From Dasypus novemcinctus (taxonomy: Eukaryota; Chordata; Mammalia; Cingulata; Dasypodidae): 64,000 nucleotides of DNA. The first letter of the stretch is position 1. Every line of letters begins with the position of its first letter. The notes beneath the pieces are model-generated. The model had not been told where the DNA came from. It did no database searches and saw only the letters and a list, made by a program, of their open reading frames with translations. Position numbers and translations under genes: made by a program. Of the stretch, positions 11,059 through 21,960 are shown piece after piece. The stretch covers positions 154,009,169 through 154,073,168 of the forward strand of contig NC_080677.1 of NCBI RefSeq assembly GCF_030445035.2, in the 5' to 3' direction.

Positions 11059-12889
11059 TTCTAAAAAATTATTTTCGAGGGAGGTCCGGCCGTCCACAGG
11101 CCAGGGGCTCTGGGGAGGAGAGTTTGGGGCAGGGAGCTGGCCACCAGACCCTCCTGGCCCCAGGGGCAGCCTTTGCTTCAGCCCCTTTCTGTGCACAAGG
11201 GAAGCTGATCTGGACCATGGGCGGGACCCCAGGTTTGAGGGGATTGGGGTGCCCACTGGCCCAGGAGCATGGTCATCCCCCCCAAGGCAGGAGGCCAGGA
11301 GAGAGGGTCTGTTTCTGGAAAACCGTCTGTGGGATGATCAAACGCGAATGGAAAGCAACCTCCTCCTCTCAGCCATGTGGAAAGCATCTGTCTCCCCCTG
11401 GAAACGCAGCAGGGGAATGAAAACAAAGCCCTGCGGAGGTGCGCAGGCCCACACGGCGTCCTGCTCTTGGCCCTTGGGCCTTTGGCTAGCAAAGCAGACC
11501 CGGGCTCCCCAGCAGCGGTGGAAGAGCCGCGTTTTCCAAGTAGGGAGGACTCAGCAAAATGGTGGCATTTTGTTCCCCACGTCTCGGCCCCTGCCACCCA
11601 CATACTGCTCCACAGCAAGCTTTTTCCTCTGGCCGGAGGCCCAGTCCATCAGAGCCAAGCGACTGGCTGATATGACAAAGGGATTCAGACCAAAGTATGA
11701 GAGGCTCCAGGGTTCAGCTTTCACTGCGCAGATTGGGTTTCTTGGACTCCTTTAGCAGGGGTGATGTGGGGCTGGTGGGGTGGAGGGAAGATGGGCCTTT
11801 GGGTGCTGCTCCCCAGCCTCCCGGCCCTCCAAAGCCCTGCCTCTGTGCAGGCTGGGCCCTTAGGAGGCAGGACAAGCCCCAGGGAGGCAGGGGGCAGGCT
11901 CGGGCCCCACAGGGACCCCGAAGCTGGTGTCTCGGCAGCACCCGCCCTGCCCTCCTCTCCTGGTGGAGCCACCTAACCCCACCCCGGCTGGAGGGAAACT
12001 TTGGGGAGGTGTGAGGTTTGCATTCTCAGAGAGGGGTGTATGTGCTTGTGGGGGCTGAAGAGAGGGTGTCACGCAGCCCACTAAAGGCCCTTAGCAGAGG
12101 AAACTTAGTCAAGAGTTCCCACCTACACCAGCTTTACGTGCTCAGGAATGGGTGAGCTCGAAGGACAAGCCACAAAAGGCTTCAAAGTGTCCTAGCGGGT
12201 GAGTACGTCTGTCCCCCAGCAGCAAAGGACTTGGGGAAATTGGGACCACTTGCTCCAAGCCCTCTATGAGGCTCTCTAAAGAGCCTGGAGGCTGGCTGAG
12301 GTGGGCATCTGAGCAGGGTCAGCTTCTCCGCGGGGCTCTTGCTCCATCTTCTCGCTCTCTCCGGGGACCTTCCTCTAGCTGTCGCCAACGTCCCCCCACC
12401 ACACACAGGCTGGCCCTTCCCATCTTTCCAGGCAGCCAGCTAACCAGCCAGCCATCTGCTTTTTTCATTTGTTCACTCGCTCATCCATTCCTTTGCTCAA
12501 CAAACATGAAAACGTTAGTTTAGAGCCGATGGCTGCCGCTCAGAGGGGTCTCTCCCCGATGACTCTGACCTACAGACCTCACAGGTGGGCAGGGTTTTGG
12601 TCAGAGTCTAGTTCATGGCTTTGCAGGTCTAGAAACTCAATTTTATCAGCTCACCCAGAGGTTGTGGGCACTGATTCATTCTAATGAAGACACAAGGCAC
12701 TGATTTATAAACCAAAAGGTCAAAACTCAACTGCACAGGGAGCTAGACAGGGTGGGATAACCAGTGACCAGTACCAAAGCCCCTTCCTGGGGCAGATGAC
12801 AGCCCAGAAGGGGCTCTCCATTCCAGACAATTCAACAAATTCCTTCTGCTGTCAGGGAGATTTCTCTCCAGGTAATGCTACAGTCCATT
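11059..12889. other. Intergenic, moderately GC-rich, no gene seen
   Basis: Unique sequence with opposite-strand overlapping frames (233 aa plus from 11054, 146 aa minus), none with a recognisable domain. No repeat was identified with confidence. Confidence 0.45.
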
Positions 12890-13455
12890 AGCCACACTGC
12901 AGCCAGAGGGGTGTTTAAAGATGTAAATCAGAGCGTGGCTCTTCCTGGCCTAAAACTCTGCAACAGTTTTCACTGTACTTAAACCAAAATTCCAAAATCT
13001 ACACTTGTTTACAAAGCTTCGCATGATCTGGCGCTGCCTCCTTCTCCAGCTTCACCTCCTACCACCCTCCCTCTGACCCACTTAGCTTCAGCCAACTGTC
13101 CTCCTTTCCCTTCCTTTGCTCTTCAAGCTCATCCAGCCTTCCAGCCTCACACCTGCTGTTCCTGCAGCTGGAAACTTCTGCCTGCAGCTCTCACAGGAAC
13201 CCGCTCCTGCCTCTCAGGGCTTAGCTCTCACATGGCTTCCTGGGCAAGGCCTGCACTGACCACCCAGCCACACACTTTAGGGCCACCTTATTTGACTTTC
13301 CTCTTTGCACTTATCACTATTTGAAATGGTCTGGCTTGCTTCCTTCCTGTCCATCTCCCTTTTGGAATGCAGACTCCCTTGTTTGTCTTGTTCATCACTA
13401 TATCCCCAGTGCTAGCACACAGTAGGTACTCGAAGTCTTCTTCAAATGAGTGAAT
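12890..13455 (+). repeat. L2 LINE 3' end
   Basis: Plus-strand L2 landmarks in order: 'cattagccacactgcagcca', 'cttcgcatgatctggcgctg', 'acctgctgttcctgcagctg', 'gcttcctgggcaaggcctgc', 'tttgcacttatcactatt', 'tcatcactatatccccagtg', then 'gctagcacacagtaggtact' and 'gagtgaatga'. Protein frame is fully decayed. Confidence 0.85.
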
Positions 13456-14150
13456 GACCCAGTACCAGTTAATGATAGGTGGGCTCTGCTTTGAACATGG
13501 TGAAAAAGGATTTTGGTCTTTCTCTGTAGGTAGGGTGGAAAGAGATGTATTTTAGCCTTTTATCTTTCCTTTTTTGTTAGACATCACCATCAACATTCAG
13601 TTTCTATGCGGACGGCAACCCCATTCAGGTTGTTGTTTGGCTACCTCTGAATAGCATTAGAGGAACTATGGAGGAAAAGAGAAAACTTGGATTTCAGAGA
13701 TTAAAGAAAGAAACAAACAAATAACTATGAGGAAACTGTAGGGATCTTGAAAGTTGACCTGAGTTGGCACATGTGGTGGGAAGGCAGGTGGCTGCCACCT
13801 GGGGCAGAGGGTGAACAGAGGCAGCAAGGAAAGAATATGCTAGAGGAAAGTTTTTTAGATGCTCCCCTGGCCTCTGCTCATTTTGCGGCCTCTCCTTTGC
13901 AGAAACCAGCAGATACAATCCGGATAGTCACAGCAGGTCACCACAGTGGCATCAGAGCAGTGCACAAGCTCTGCTGGGGTGAGGAACGGAGAAGGCCAGG
14001 GAAGATTGACCAACTGCTCCCGGCATTCACTCTTCTGATGCTGCCCCGAACCCTAAGGCTGTTGGGGTAAGCCTGGGAGTCTTAGAAGTCCTAACCAGAG
14101 GAGCTGTGCTGTGGCAGCAAGCAGGAGTGATGGGCTAGGTGCAGCTCTGG
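13456..14150. other. Intergenic, no gene seen
   Basis: Unique sequence without recognisable repeat. A 107-codon frame at 13747-14070 lacks family features, and its reverse strand is open as well, so it is not called. Confidence 0.4.
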
Positions 14151-14774
14151 GCTCTTCCTCCTCCTCTCCTGGGTCTTATCAGAACTGACACAAGAGCTGA
14201 ATCTCTCCAGAAGAATAGACAGAATAGCTGATATCCCCAGGAGAATGGGGACACACAAGCCAAAGTAACTGAATGCAGAAGGAGTGCACCTGACTCAAAA
14301 GAAACCAACAATCTAGACATATACACCATCCGAAGCACACTGAATTGGATGGATAAGAATTGAAAATAAACATGATAATAATAAATATTCTTAGATGATA
14401 GAAGAAATAAGCTGTGTGAAACAAGAAGAAACAATAAAAAAGAGCCAGGAGAATATATTAGGTATGAAAAAATGTAACAGTTGATGCAAATAGATGGGAC
14501 AAAATGTAGGACAGAAACAGCTGAAGAGTGTGTTAATAAGCTGGAAGATCAGGTGGAGGAGATTTCCTCAAAGGCAGTGGAAGCAGGAAATGATATAGAA
14601 AAAAATACTAAAATGTAAGGAATACAAGAAGTGCTGATACCCAAGTGATAAGCACCCCAAATGAAGGGGAAAATATAAAACACAACAGGAGAAATATTTA
14701 AAGGAATTATGGAAATAAATTTCCCATAATTAAAGAAAGAGAAAATACCTGGGATCAAAAGACTCACAGATGGG

Positions 14775-15557
14775 TGTGGCAGTGTGAGGGCTGCTGCACA
14801 ACTGGCAGAGCTCCCCCTGCCAGCCAGCCTGAGTCCAGCCAGCAGGCCCAGCAGCACCACTGAGGACAACCCCAGCTGCAGTGCCATGGCCAGGTCACTT
14901 ACATCGACAGCCTCCTGGCGGACGGCACCTGTCAGGATGCAGCCATTGGGGGCTACAAGGCCTTGCCCTCTGCCGGGGCTGCCATACCTGGGAAGACCTT
15001 CATCATCATCATGCCAGCTGAGGTTGGTGTTTTGGTTGGCAGAGTCGGTCAAGTTTTTTCATGAAAGGGCTGACACTGGGGGGCCAGAAATATTCTGTGA
15101 TCTGGGACTCACTGCTGCAGAATGGGGAATTTATCATGGATCTTCCTGCTAAGAGCACTGGTAGAACTCCCGCCTTCAACCTCACTGTCACCATGACTGC
15201 CAAAACGCTAGTCCTGCTGATGGGCAAAGAAGGCATCTACAGTGGTTTGATCAACAAGAAATGATATGAAATGGCCTCCCACCTGTGGTGTTTCTAGTGC
15301 TGACCTCGTCTGTCCCTTCCCCACACCATTCCCCACTGCTTTTGCACCCTTCTCCTTCCCATATACACCACATACACCATTTTTATTTTGGGGGCCATTG
15401 TCCCACATCCCTTATTGCTACCAAAACCACATGGGGCAGGGGATGGATGTACAGACACCTCCCCTACCCATAACCTCCTGTGTGTGGTTGGAAAACTTGT
15501 TTGTTGTTTTTTTTTTTCTGAATAGAAAAGGATTCTACTAAAAAAAAAAAAAAAAGG
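14775..15557 (+). pseudogene. PFN1P: Processed pseudogene of profilin-1
   Basis: Profilin-1 is a small actin-monomer-binding protein of the cytoplasm; this is a dead mRNA copy. The ATG is at 14886 and the position of the original stop at 15301-15303. That span is 418 bases against 423 expected for the 140-residue protein, which fits the two small deletions I see: about 4 bases after 'atggcc' and 1 base near 15042. The last third is readable (from 15061: GLTLGGQK, then [17 protein letters not shown], then LINKK), but a TGA at 15262-15264 replaces the Cys codon before YEMASHL. The 3' UTR is also preserved, ending in a mutated poly-A signal (aatagaaaag) and a poly-A run at 15538-15555. The target duplication ctcacagatggg flanks it at 14763-14774 and 15558-15569. 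There are no introns. It inserted into an old L1-like element. Transcription is not implied. Confidence 0.95.
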
Positions 15558-15569
15558 CTCACAGATGGG

Positions 15570-15793
15570 AATGTGTGTAGTTCCAAGTGAATGAGTACCT
15601 GCTTTCCATGTTTGAGGTCCTGGGTTCCGAGGTCCTGGGTTTGATCTCTGGTACCTCCTAAAAACAAAACAAACAAATGTAAAAACCAACTCTCATTGGG
15701 GAGTGAATGTAGTTCAGTGGTTGAGTGCCTGCTGCTTCTCATGTACAAGACCCTGGGTTCAATCCCTGGTACCTAAAAAAAAAAAAAAATGGT
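15570..15793 (+). repeat. Two short DAS SINE heads in tandem
   Basis: Heads near 15575 ('gtgtgtagttccaagtgaat') and 15700 ('gtgaatgtagttcagtggtt'). Each has a B-box-like element (ggtttgatctc, ggttcaatccc); the second ends in an A-run at about 15776-15789. The pair sits immediately downstream of the profilin retrocopy's target duplication. Confidence 0.75.
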
Positions 15794-16029
15794 TCACAGA
15801 ATGCCAAACAGCAGAGGTAAGAAAAAATCCATACCTAGGCAAATTACAGCAAAATTAAGAATATCAAAGACAAAGTGAAAACTCTATAACATTTCAGAGA
15901 AAGGACAGATCACCAATAAAGGAATAAAAATCAGATAATCAGATTGTCATCAGACACATGTTCCTACACAGAATGTGGTCAACTTACAGTACGTTCAACC
16001 TCAAGTTTTTTCTTAAGGTCTGGTTTTGA

Positions 16030-16450
16030 TTTTTTTTTTTTTAAGATTTATTTATTTATTTATTTATTTCTCTCCCCTTCTCCCCCCACCCCAGTTGTCT
16101 GTTCTCTGTGTCTATTTGCTGCATCTTCTTTGTCCACTTCTGTTGTAGTCAGCGGCATGGAATCTGTTTCTTTTTGTTGTGTCATCTTGTTGTGTCAGCT
16201 CTCTGTGTGTGTGGCGCCATTCTTGGGCAGGCTGCACTTTCTTTCACACTGGGCGGCTCTCCTTACGGGGCGCAAACCTTGCTCATGGGGCTCCCCTACG
16301 CGGGGGACACCCCTGGGTGGCAGGGCACTCCTTGCACGCATCAGCACTGCACATGGGCCAGCTCCACAGGGGTCAAGGAGGCCCCGGGTTTGAACCGCAG
16401 ACCTCCCATGTGGTAGACAGACACCCTAACCCCTGGGCCAAGTCCGCCGC
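16030..16450 (-). mobile_element. DAS SINE, long form
   Basis: Complete minus-oriented copy from T-run and 'aagatttatttatttattta' to the reversed head 'cctgggccaagtccgccgc'. Target duplication ctggttttga is at 16020-16029 and 16451-16460. It inserted just downstream of the old L1-like element. Confidence 0.9.
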
Positions 16451-16689
16451 CTGGTTTTGAATTTTTATCTCTCTGTTGAATAGCTCTGCCTTGAGATATC
16501 AACTCAAATATAATGTATCAAAAATCAGATTTACAGTTTTTCTAAATTCAAAGTCAGGTTCCCATTCAGATTTCTGTTATATTGTCATCATTTTCTCAGA
16601 CTTCTATTCAAAGTTTGGCATTATCCTTGGCTATCCTCTCCTTCTCCTCTTTTCTCTGCTCCTCTCTGTCTCTCTGATTTGGGGCAAGT

Positions 16690-16810
16690 CTTAACTTTCT
16701 GAGAATGAATGTAATCATCTCTACAATGGGGATAACCATAGCTGTGCAGGGTTGTTGTGGTTTATTGAGAAAGCATGTGTAAAGGGCTTGCCTCTGTACC
16801 TGAAGCATAA
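16690..16810 (+). repeat. MIR SINE relic, 3' half
   Basis: 'catctctacaatggggataa', then 'gggttgttgtggtttattga', then 'catgtgtaaagggcttgcct' match the MIR 3' half in order. Confidence 0.6.
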
Positions 16811-17039
16811 GGGTTGCATAACAAAGTCCAATATGAATCAGTCCTTTTGATTCTTTAATAGACTCATGGTATTCATAAATACAACACTCAAGTCTTAACC
16901 ATGAAAAAGAAACCACAAGGGTCTGTGTTTTTGCTGAGGATCTATCATCTCCCGTGGCTGCACGGTCCTTTCTTTGCCTTCCCAAGGCTCTCTACGTGTA
17001 GCCCAGTCCCAGGTACTCAGTATGCAAAAAGTTATTACG

Positions 17040-17420
17040 CTCTCATTACATCTCCTGCTTCCAGCCTCCATCCTGTGGTCAGACCCATCTTTCTGATCAC
17101 CCATTTGTTTATAAATCTCCAGTAGTTTCCTGACATTTAAAGAATAAAGTTCATACTCCAGGGCTCTCCACATCAACCCTCAACCTAATTTCCAATCTCA
17201 TCTCCCACTTCTCCTCTGCAGGAACCCTGCTACAGGCATACCAGTGTATTCACTGTACCTCAATCATGCTCTTCTGATTCTGACTTCTTGTCCTCCTTTC
17301 TACTTGGAATGTTCTGCTGTCTCCTTTTTAAAGGTGCAATTCCAGTCCATCTTCATTTTTGAAATCCTTTCTGTGCCAGTGCTCTTGTTTGGAAACTCAG
17401 TGGCGTTTATTGTCTGTGTC
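17040..17420 (+). repeat. L2 LINE 3' fragment
   Basis: L2-like run: 'tttcctgacatttaaagaat', 'aaagttcatactccagggct', 'ctccacatcaaccctcaacc', 'cctttctacttggaatgttc', 'ccagtccatcttcatttttg'. The order agrees with the L2 3' region on the plus strand. Confidence 0.6.
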
Positions 17421-17774
17421 ATTCATTTGTTTTTTTCCCTCATACTTTCCTGTGCATGTGTGTGTGCATTGGAAGGTGAGGATGGTATCTTGGTGCAACA
17501 TTGGGAATCACTGGGATGCTTCAGAGCTTCAGATTGTGGCCAAGTTAAAGGCAGACTCTTCCTTTTCTTTAAGGAATACACCTTTGCTAGAATCAGAAAA
17601 CTCAGCTTGGTCCTTGCCTCTATGTGTTATACTGAGCTTATGAGGTTTGCATTTGCCTTTTGCCAATACTTATTGGACAGCATGAGAGGAAGAGGAAGGG
17701 CGGGGGCTCAGTAAATTGGGATCCTCGAGGAAAGCAAGTGGCCAGAGCTGTCCAGCGTGGGATGGCAGAGGGCA

Positions 17775-17890
17775 GTGATTTCTACCCAGGCCCTGACAGC
17801 TGGGAAGCTTTGCACAAGTCATGCAGCTTTGGGTCTCAGAATCCTCATTTGTAAGATGAGGGGGTTGCACTGAATTATTTATGGCCCCTG
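17775..17890 (+). repeat. MIR SINE relic
   Basis: Short plus-strand MIR core: 'gctttgcacaagtcatgcag', 'ctttgggtctcagaatcctc', 'atttgtaagatgagggggtt'. Confidence 0.6.
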
Positions 17891-18122
17891 CCAGCCCTGA
17901 CATATGACAGTTCTATCAATCCTCACTCGGTGCCGCCCCACATCTCCTTGGGTTAGATGGGAAATCCATCTCCCTTGTAGATGAAATACCTATTGATTTC
18001 TTTCTCCCGCAATGGGGAATGAGACAGCGATTCCTTTCTCTGCAGACAGAGGTAAAAAGAAAAAAATTCAAATCAGTCTCCCATTCGCTGCTTTGTCGTT
18101 CAGGCCTGAATGCTAATCAGTG

Positions 18123-18132
18123 TTGGCGCCAA
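18123..18132. promoter_or_regulatory. Palindromic E2F-like site
   Basis: The perfect palindrome TTGGCGCCAA lies about 300-400 bases upstream of the CpG island and matches the E2F core (GGCGCC with T/A flanks). The surrounding 18060-18420 is unique sequence with the look of conserved promoter-proximal DNA. Function is inferred from motif only. Confidence 0.4.
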
Positions 18133-18489
18133 GGGGGCGAGTCAGAATCTGCGGCTCTTGGACATATGGAGTTGGAAGGGTCCTAAGAGACTATCTGGAT
18201 TTAGGAAATAGAGATCCCCAAATGGGGAGTGACACAGATTTAGGTAGTTAAGTATCCAGGCTGAGTCTAATCTGGATAGAAACCTCGCCAGAGTCGGTTT
18301 TATTTCGGGCCGCTTGGGCTCTCCTATTGCTCTCTTAGTTATGTAAGATTAAGTAATCCTGTTCGGTCTTTACCTCTCTGATTGCAGTTTATTTTAACCT
18401 CAATTAAGCCATCCACCAGGCTTCCTGCGTACCGCGACGGCCTCTGCAGCAGGAGCCTCTCCGCCCTTTGTAGGCAAACAGGGCCGATG

Positions 18490-18545
18490 ATTGGTGGCTC
18501 GGCCGGGCGGCGGGCCAATGGGGAGCGCGGGAGGCGGCGGCCAAT
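18490..18545. promoter_or_regulatory. Cluster of three NF-Y CCAAT boxes
   Basis: Start-to-start spacings are 25 and 26 bases, with the first box inverted. NF-Y sites spaced by about two to three helical turns are typical of TATA-less cell-cycle and housekeeping promoters. The two forward boxes sit in a direct repeat of about 17 bp. Confidence 0.65.
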
Positions 18546-18625
18546 GGGGAGCGCGCAGGCGGGGCCGCGGCCCTGCTGGTCCCGGGGGCCGAGGCTGAGG
18601 TCGCGCGGTCGCCCCGCCCCGCGCG

Positions 18626-18639
18626 GTCGCCATGGTTAC
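18626..18639. promoter_or_regulatory. RFX X-box
   Basis: gtcgccatggttac fits the palindromic X-box consensus (GTNRCC, spacer, RGYAAC) with one weak position. RFX family X-boxes often mark promoters of ciliary genes and some DNA-replication or immune genes. Its position about 80 bases from the last CCAAT box, inside a CpG island, supports function. Confidence 0.6.
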
Positions 18640-19511
18640 GGCGCGGAAGCCTCCGCTAAGCAGTAAACGCTCATTAGGCGCCGCCGCCCGCGGCGTGTTC
18701 GAGACCCGACGTCACCGTAGCCCCCCGCCTCGGCATTTCCGTACTTGTACTTTTACTGCTCCTCTCCTCTCCCAGTGCACGAGGATGACGTCGAGAGCCT
18801 CCTGGCCGCAGCTGCCCGCGACAGGCCTTGGTGGATTTTGACTGAGAGAAGCCTCCTTCCCAAGTCGCAGCCCGTCCGCTCCCGGGAAGAGTGCGCCCTG
18901 CAGTGCCTGTCCCCACGTCGGGACCTGACTCAGTTCACTTGAGCTGCTGCTTGATGGAGCAGCAAAGATCGTTTTCTGGGCGGAGGCGCTTCCTCCCCCG
19001 CCTGGCCCGCTACGGGGACACAAACCACCTCCTGCATAAATGCATCCCCCAGGGAGAGGGGAGGGGCTTCCCTCACGAGCCTTAGAACCCCACCCCTACC
19101 CCAGACATCACCCCCAAGGTCGTCCCATCCCTGAGCTCATCCTTCCCGCGTGAACGCAGACACCACCCCTTTCACTAACGCACAAGCACAGGCCGCCGTG
19201 GCCGCACACATGTGCCGGCCGGTCTCACCTTCGGACAGACCAGCTCTCCCTTTACTGCTCTAGACTCCCCCCCCCCACCCTCATCCCAGGCCTCCCTTGT
19301 GCTGGGAGCAACTGGACAGGGACTGGAAGCAAGCACGAAGCGTCCGCCTTCCTTGCCAGCTCGGGGTCCTGCAGTGACGTGGATGATGGACTTGTCTGAT
19401 TACCTGCCTTTCCAGTTCTTCTGTATTTATGACCCTGCTGACTCCTGGAGAGAGGGCAGCCCAGCCAACCGAGCAGCTTGCAGTGATCTCTAGAGGTCAA
19501 GATCATTTGCA

Positions 19512-19930
19512 ATGGGGACTGGGATTCGCCCTAATGGATAGGGCGTCAGCCTACCACATGGGAGGTCTGCGGTTCAAACCCCGGGCCTCCTTGACCCCTG
19601 TGGAGCTGGCCCATGTGCAGTGCTGATGCACACAACGAGTGCGGTGCCACTCAGGGGGTGTCCCCTGCATAGGGGAGCCCCACTGGCAAGGAGTGCACCC
19701 TGTAGGGAGAGCCGCCCAGCATGAAAGAAAGTGCAGCCTGCCCAGGAATGGCACTGCACACTTGGAGAGCTGACAAAACAAGATGACAGAACAAAAAGAA
19801 ATACAAATTCCCGGTGCTGCTGATAAGGATAGAAGTGGTCACAGAACACACGGTGAATGGATACAGAGAGCAGACAACTGGGTGGGGGAAGAGGAGAGAT
19901 ATAAATAAAAAATAAGTCTTTAAAAAAGAA
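19512..19930 (+). mobile_element. DAS SINE, long form
   Basis: Complete plus-oriented copy. The head is 'gggattcgccctaatggata' with a B-box-like 'ggttcaaaccc' near 19571, and the end is 'ataaataaaaaataagtctt' plus A-run. Target duplication agatcatttgca is at 19500-19511 and 19931-19942. Confidence 0.92.
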
Positions 19931-19942
19931 AGATCATTTGCA

Positions 19943-21714
19943 GACTTTACAGTTCTGATGCCTGGTTCTTAAGACAAAACCTGGCAGCAAGCAGGTGATG
20001 GGATTTCCCCCTTATCTTCTGGCTATCAGGAGACTATAAAGCTGAAAATAAAAATGAACCCTTTTATTATACTGTAGAAGTCAGAGTCTTGCACCTCTTC
20101 AGTGAGTAATAATCCTTCTCACCAGAATCTGCTATCTTAAGAGGGGAAACTGGCATGGTAAGTTAGTCTGTGTCCTTTGCATTCCAGGCTTGTTTCTCAT
20201 AATTTTAAATAATTGCATACTTTTCCTTTTAAGGGTTGTCACACAAACCAACTTACGAATTGCATCAAGAAGAAAATGGATCCAGTTGAAATGCACCAAA
20301 TATGTCATCTTGAAGTTCATGAAGGGTCAGACTAGGGGCTCAGGAGGTACTGAAGGAGGAATAGCGCCGGGGGAGCCCCTTGGTTACAGACTGAGTGCTT
20401 GACCTTTTAGTACACTGAGCCCCTTCCCCCCCATTCCCAAGCCTGAAAACAGTTGGCTTTTATCATTACTTCTGAGTCCCCAAACCTAAGCTGATCCCTG
20501 GTTTCACCCTTAAAGTACTAAATCCCACCTCCCTGCCTCTGCAATGGAAGGTCTGGAGCACAGCTCTAATTACAGCAGCCTCCCTGCTCGCTCCCCCATG
20601 CCACGCTGCTCCCACACCCAGCCCCAGCCCTGCTTGGGAACACCTCGCTTTCACTCCTCCAGCGCCTCTCCACCCTGCAAATTCCCCATTCTCCATTCAT
20701 ATCTGCGCCGTTCCCTACTCCAGCCCCTGACTGCTTTTGCCTCATTAGTTAGTAGAAATAAAGGGCCTTTCAAATGCGAGGGTCATCCCACTTGGGGGAG
20801 AGACCCCCGGTTCCCAAACTTGGCCTGCTCTGGCTTCTTGTGCTCCTTGCTTTGTGGAGCAGCCTGGAAAGAGTTGAGGAAAAAGGAATTCATTTGTCAT
20901 CAGCAAAGAGGAATGAAGGTGAAGCAGGAAAGCTAGAGGTGCTAGTTCAGGTTGCTGTCACTAGCAGCTGAGGCCTGTTTGGGATTTGTCCCAACTTCCA
21001 TAATGACCCTAGACAAGACACCAGGGTAATTTGCAGAGCTGCTTTTTTTTTTTTTTTTTTTTTTTTGCCTGTCAATTTATGACCGGCCGTGTCTGGCCAA
21101 GAAAAAGGAGTTGGGGAGAGCACGCCAGGAACAACTTGCCAGCAGACTCAGCAAATAAGGCTAAGTTTGAAACTGAGGCAGAGCAGAAATTGCAATTAGT
21201 GTGAAATGAAGATCTTTTCAGAAAAAGAAAAAAGGCCCCAGTGCTTATTCTCTATTGTTTCGCCCATCTCCTGGCGCCCACCCAGACAGCCCTGAGACAG
21301 CCCTTTGGCTCACAGCCTTGTGAATACCCAGCGAGGACCAGGGAGGGCAGATCTACCTGCTTCTGGAAGAAGGGAAGATGCTGGTTCTGGCGAACGACTC
21401 CCAGGCCTCAGAGGTCTGCTGCTGGCAGAATTCACAGACATTAAGGCGATTGGTTCCAGATCCCCAAGGGCAAATCCTTGCTCTCAGTCACTGGGGGGGT
21501 GGGGGAGTGGGGTGTGACAAAATGGTGCCCCCAAGATTTTTCCTTGCCCATTTCCAAACCAAGGCATTAGCTCCATAAAAAGAAGGTACTCTCTAGGAGA
21601 AGGTTGGGAACCCTGAACCAAAGTCGGAGGACACAAACTTATTTACCATTTTTTGGTGATCAAGAGCCTAGGGTGGGTTTTTGGACTCATCCTGATTTTG
21701 CTCCTAGGGTAGGG
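19943..21714. other. Intergenic, no gene seen
   Basis: Unique sequence with a 24-base poly-T run at 21043-21066, possibly the reversed poly-A tail of an unrecognised minus-strand retroinsertion. The small frames here (for example 20544-20936) are open opposite another frame and have no family features. Confidence 0.4.
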
Positions 21715-21960
21715 GAAGCCCCTGCTAGCCACATGCTAATTCTAATGACCACTTTGAGCGTTCGCTGTGAGCCAGGCACACCACTAGGCTTGTGGCTTTT
21801 ATTTTATCCCCAAACTGCTGTAAGAGGTGGGTACTGATATCATCCCTTCTTCAAGCAGAGAGCTGGGAGTAACTTGCCCAAGACCAGACACACCTCGCAA
21901 TGGCAGCGGGGGGATTCAGATCGGAGTTATTCTGACCCCACGGCGGCACGCTGCACCACC
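21715..21960 (-). repeat. MIR SINE relic
   Basis: Reverse MIR: 'gtgagccaggcacaccacta', 'gctgtaagaggtgggtactg', 'agtaacttgcccaagaccag', then 'ttcagatcggagttattctg'. Confidence 0.65.

Larger units (their letters stand above)
14150..16019 (+). mobile_element. Old L1/HAL1-like element, interrupted
   Basis: Adenine-rich sequence at 14150-14762 ('gagtgtgttaataagctgga', 'aaatttcccataattaaaga') resumes at about 15796 ('gccaaacagcagaggtaaga', 'atccatacctaggcaaatta', 'gacaaagtgaaaactctata'). This resembles the ORF1 region of L1/HAL1 elements on the plus strand. It is split by a profilin retrocopy (14775-15557) and a SINE pair (15570-15793). The frame is fully broken. Confidence 0.5.
18420..19050. promoter_or_regulatory. 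CpG-island promoter candidate
   Basis: Dense CpG with a coherent set of promoter motifs: inverted CCAAT (attgg, 18490-18494), two forward CCAAT boxes (18515-18519, 18541-18545) in a repeated 'ggccaatggggagcgcg' context, a GC box (ccccgcccc, 18612-18620), an RFX X-box (18626-18639) and CRE-like sites (gacgtcac at 18708-18715, tgacgtcg at 18786-18793). There is no TATA. Transcription direction and the gene served are not visible; no coding first exon is recognised. The short open frame at 18632-18841 may be an upstream or shadow frame. Confidence 0.7.

Noticed and set aside
15061..15264. Profilin C-terminal frame as a live short protein
   Set aside because: It starts at an ATG created by mutation downstream of two deletions and ends at a premature stop that removes the last helix; nothing suggests selection.
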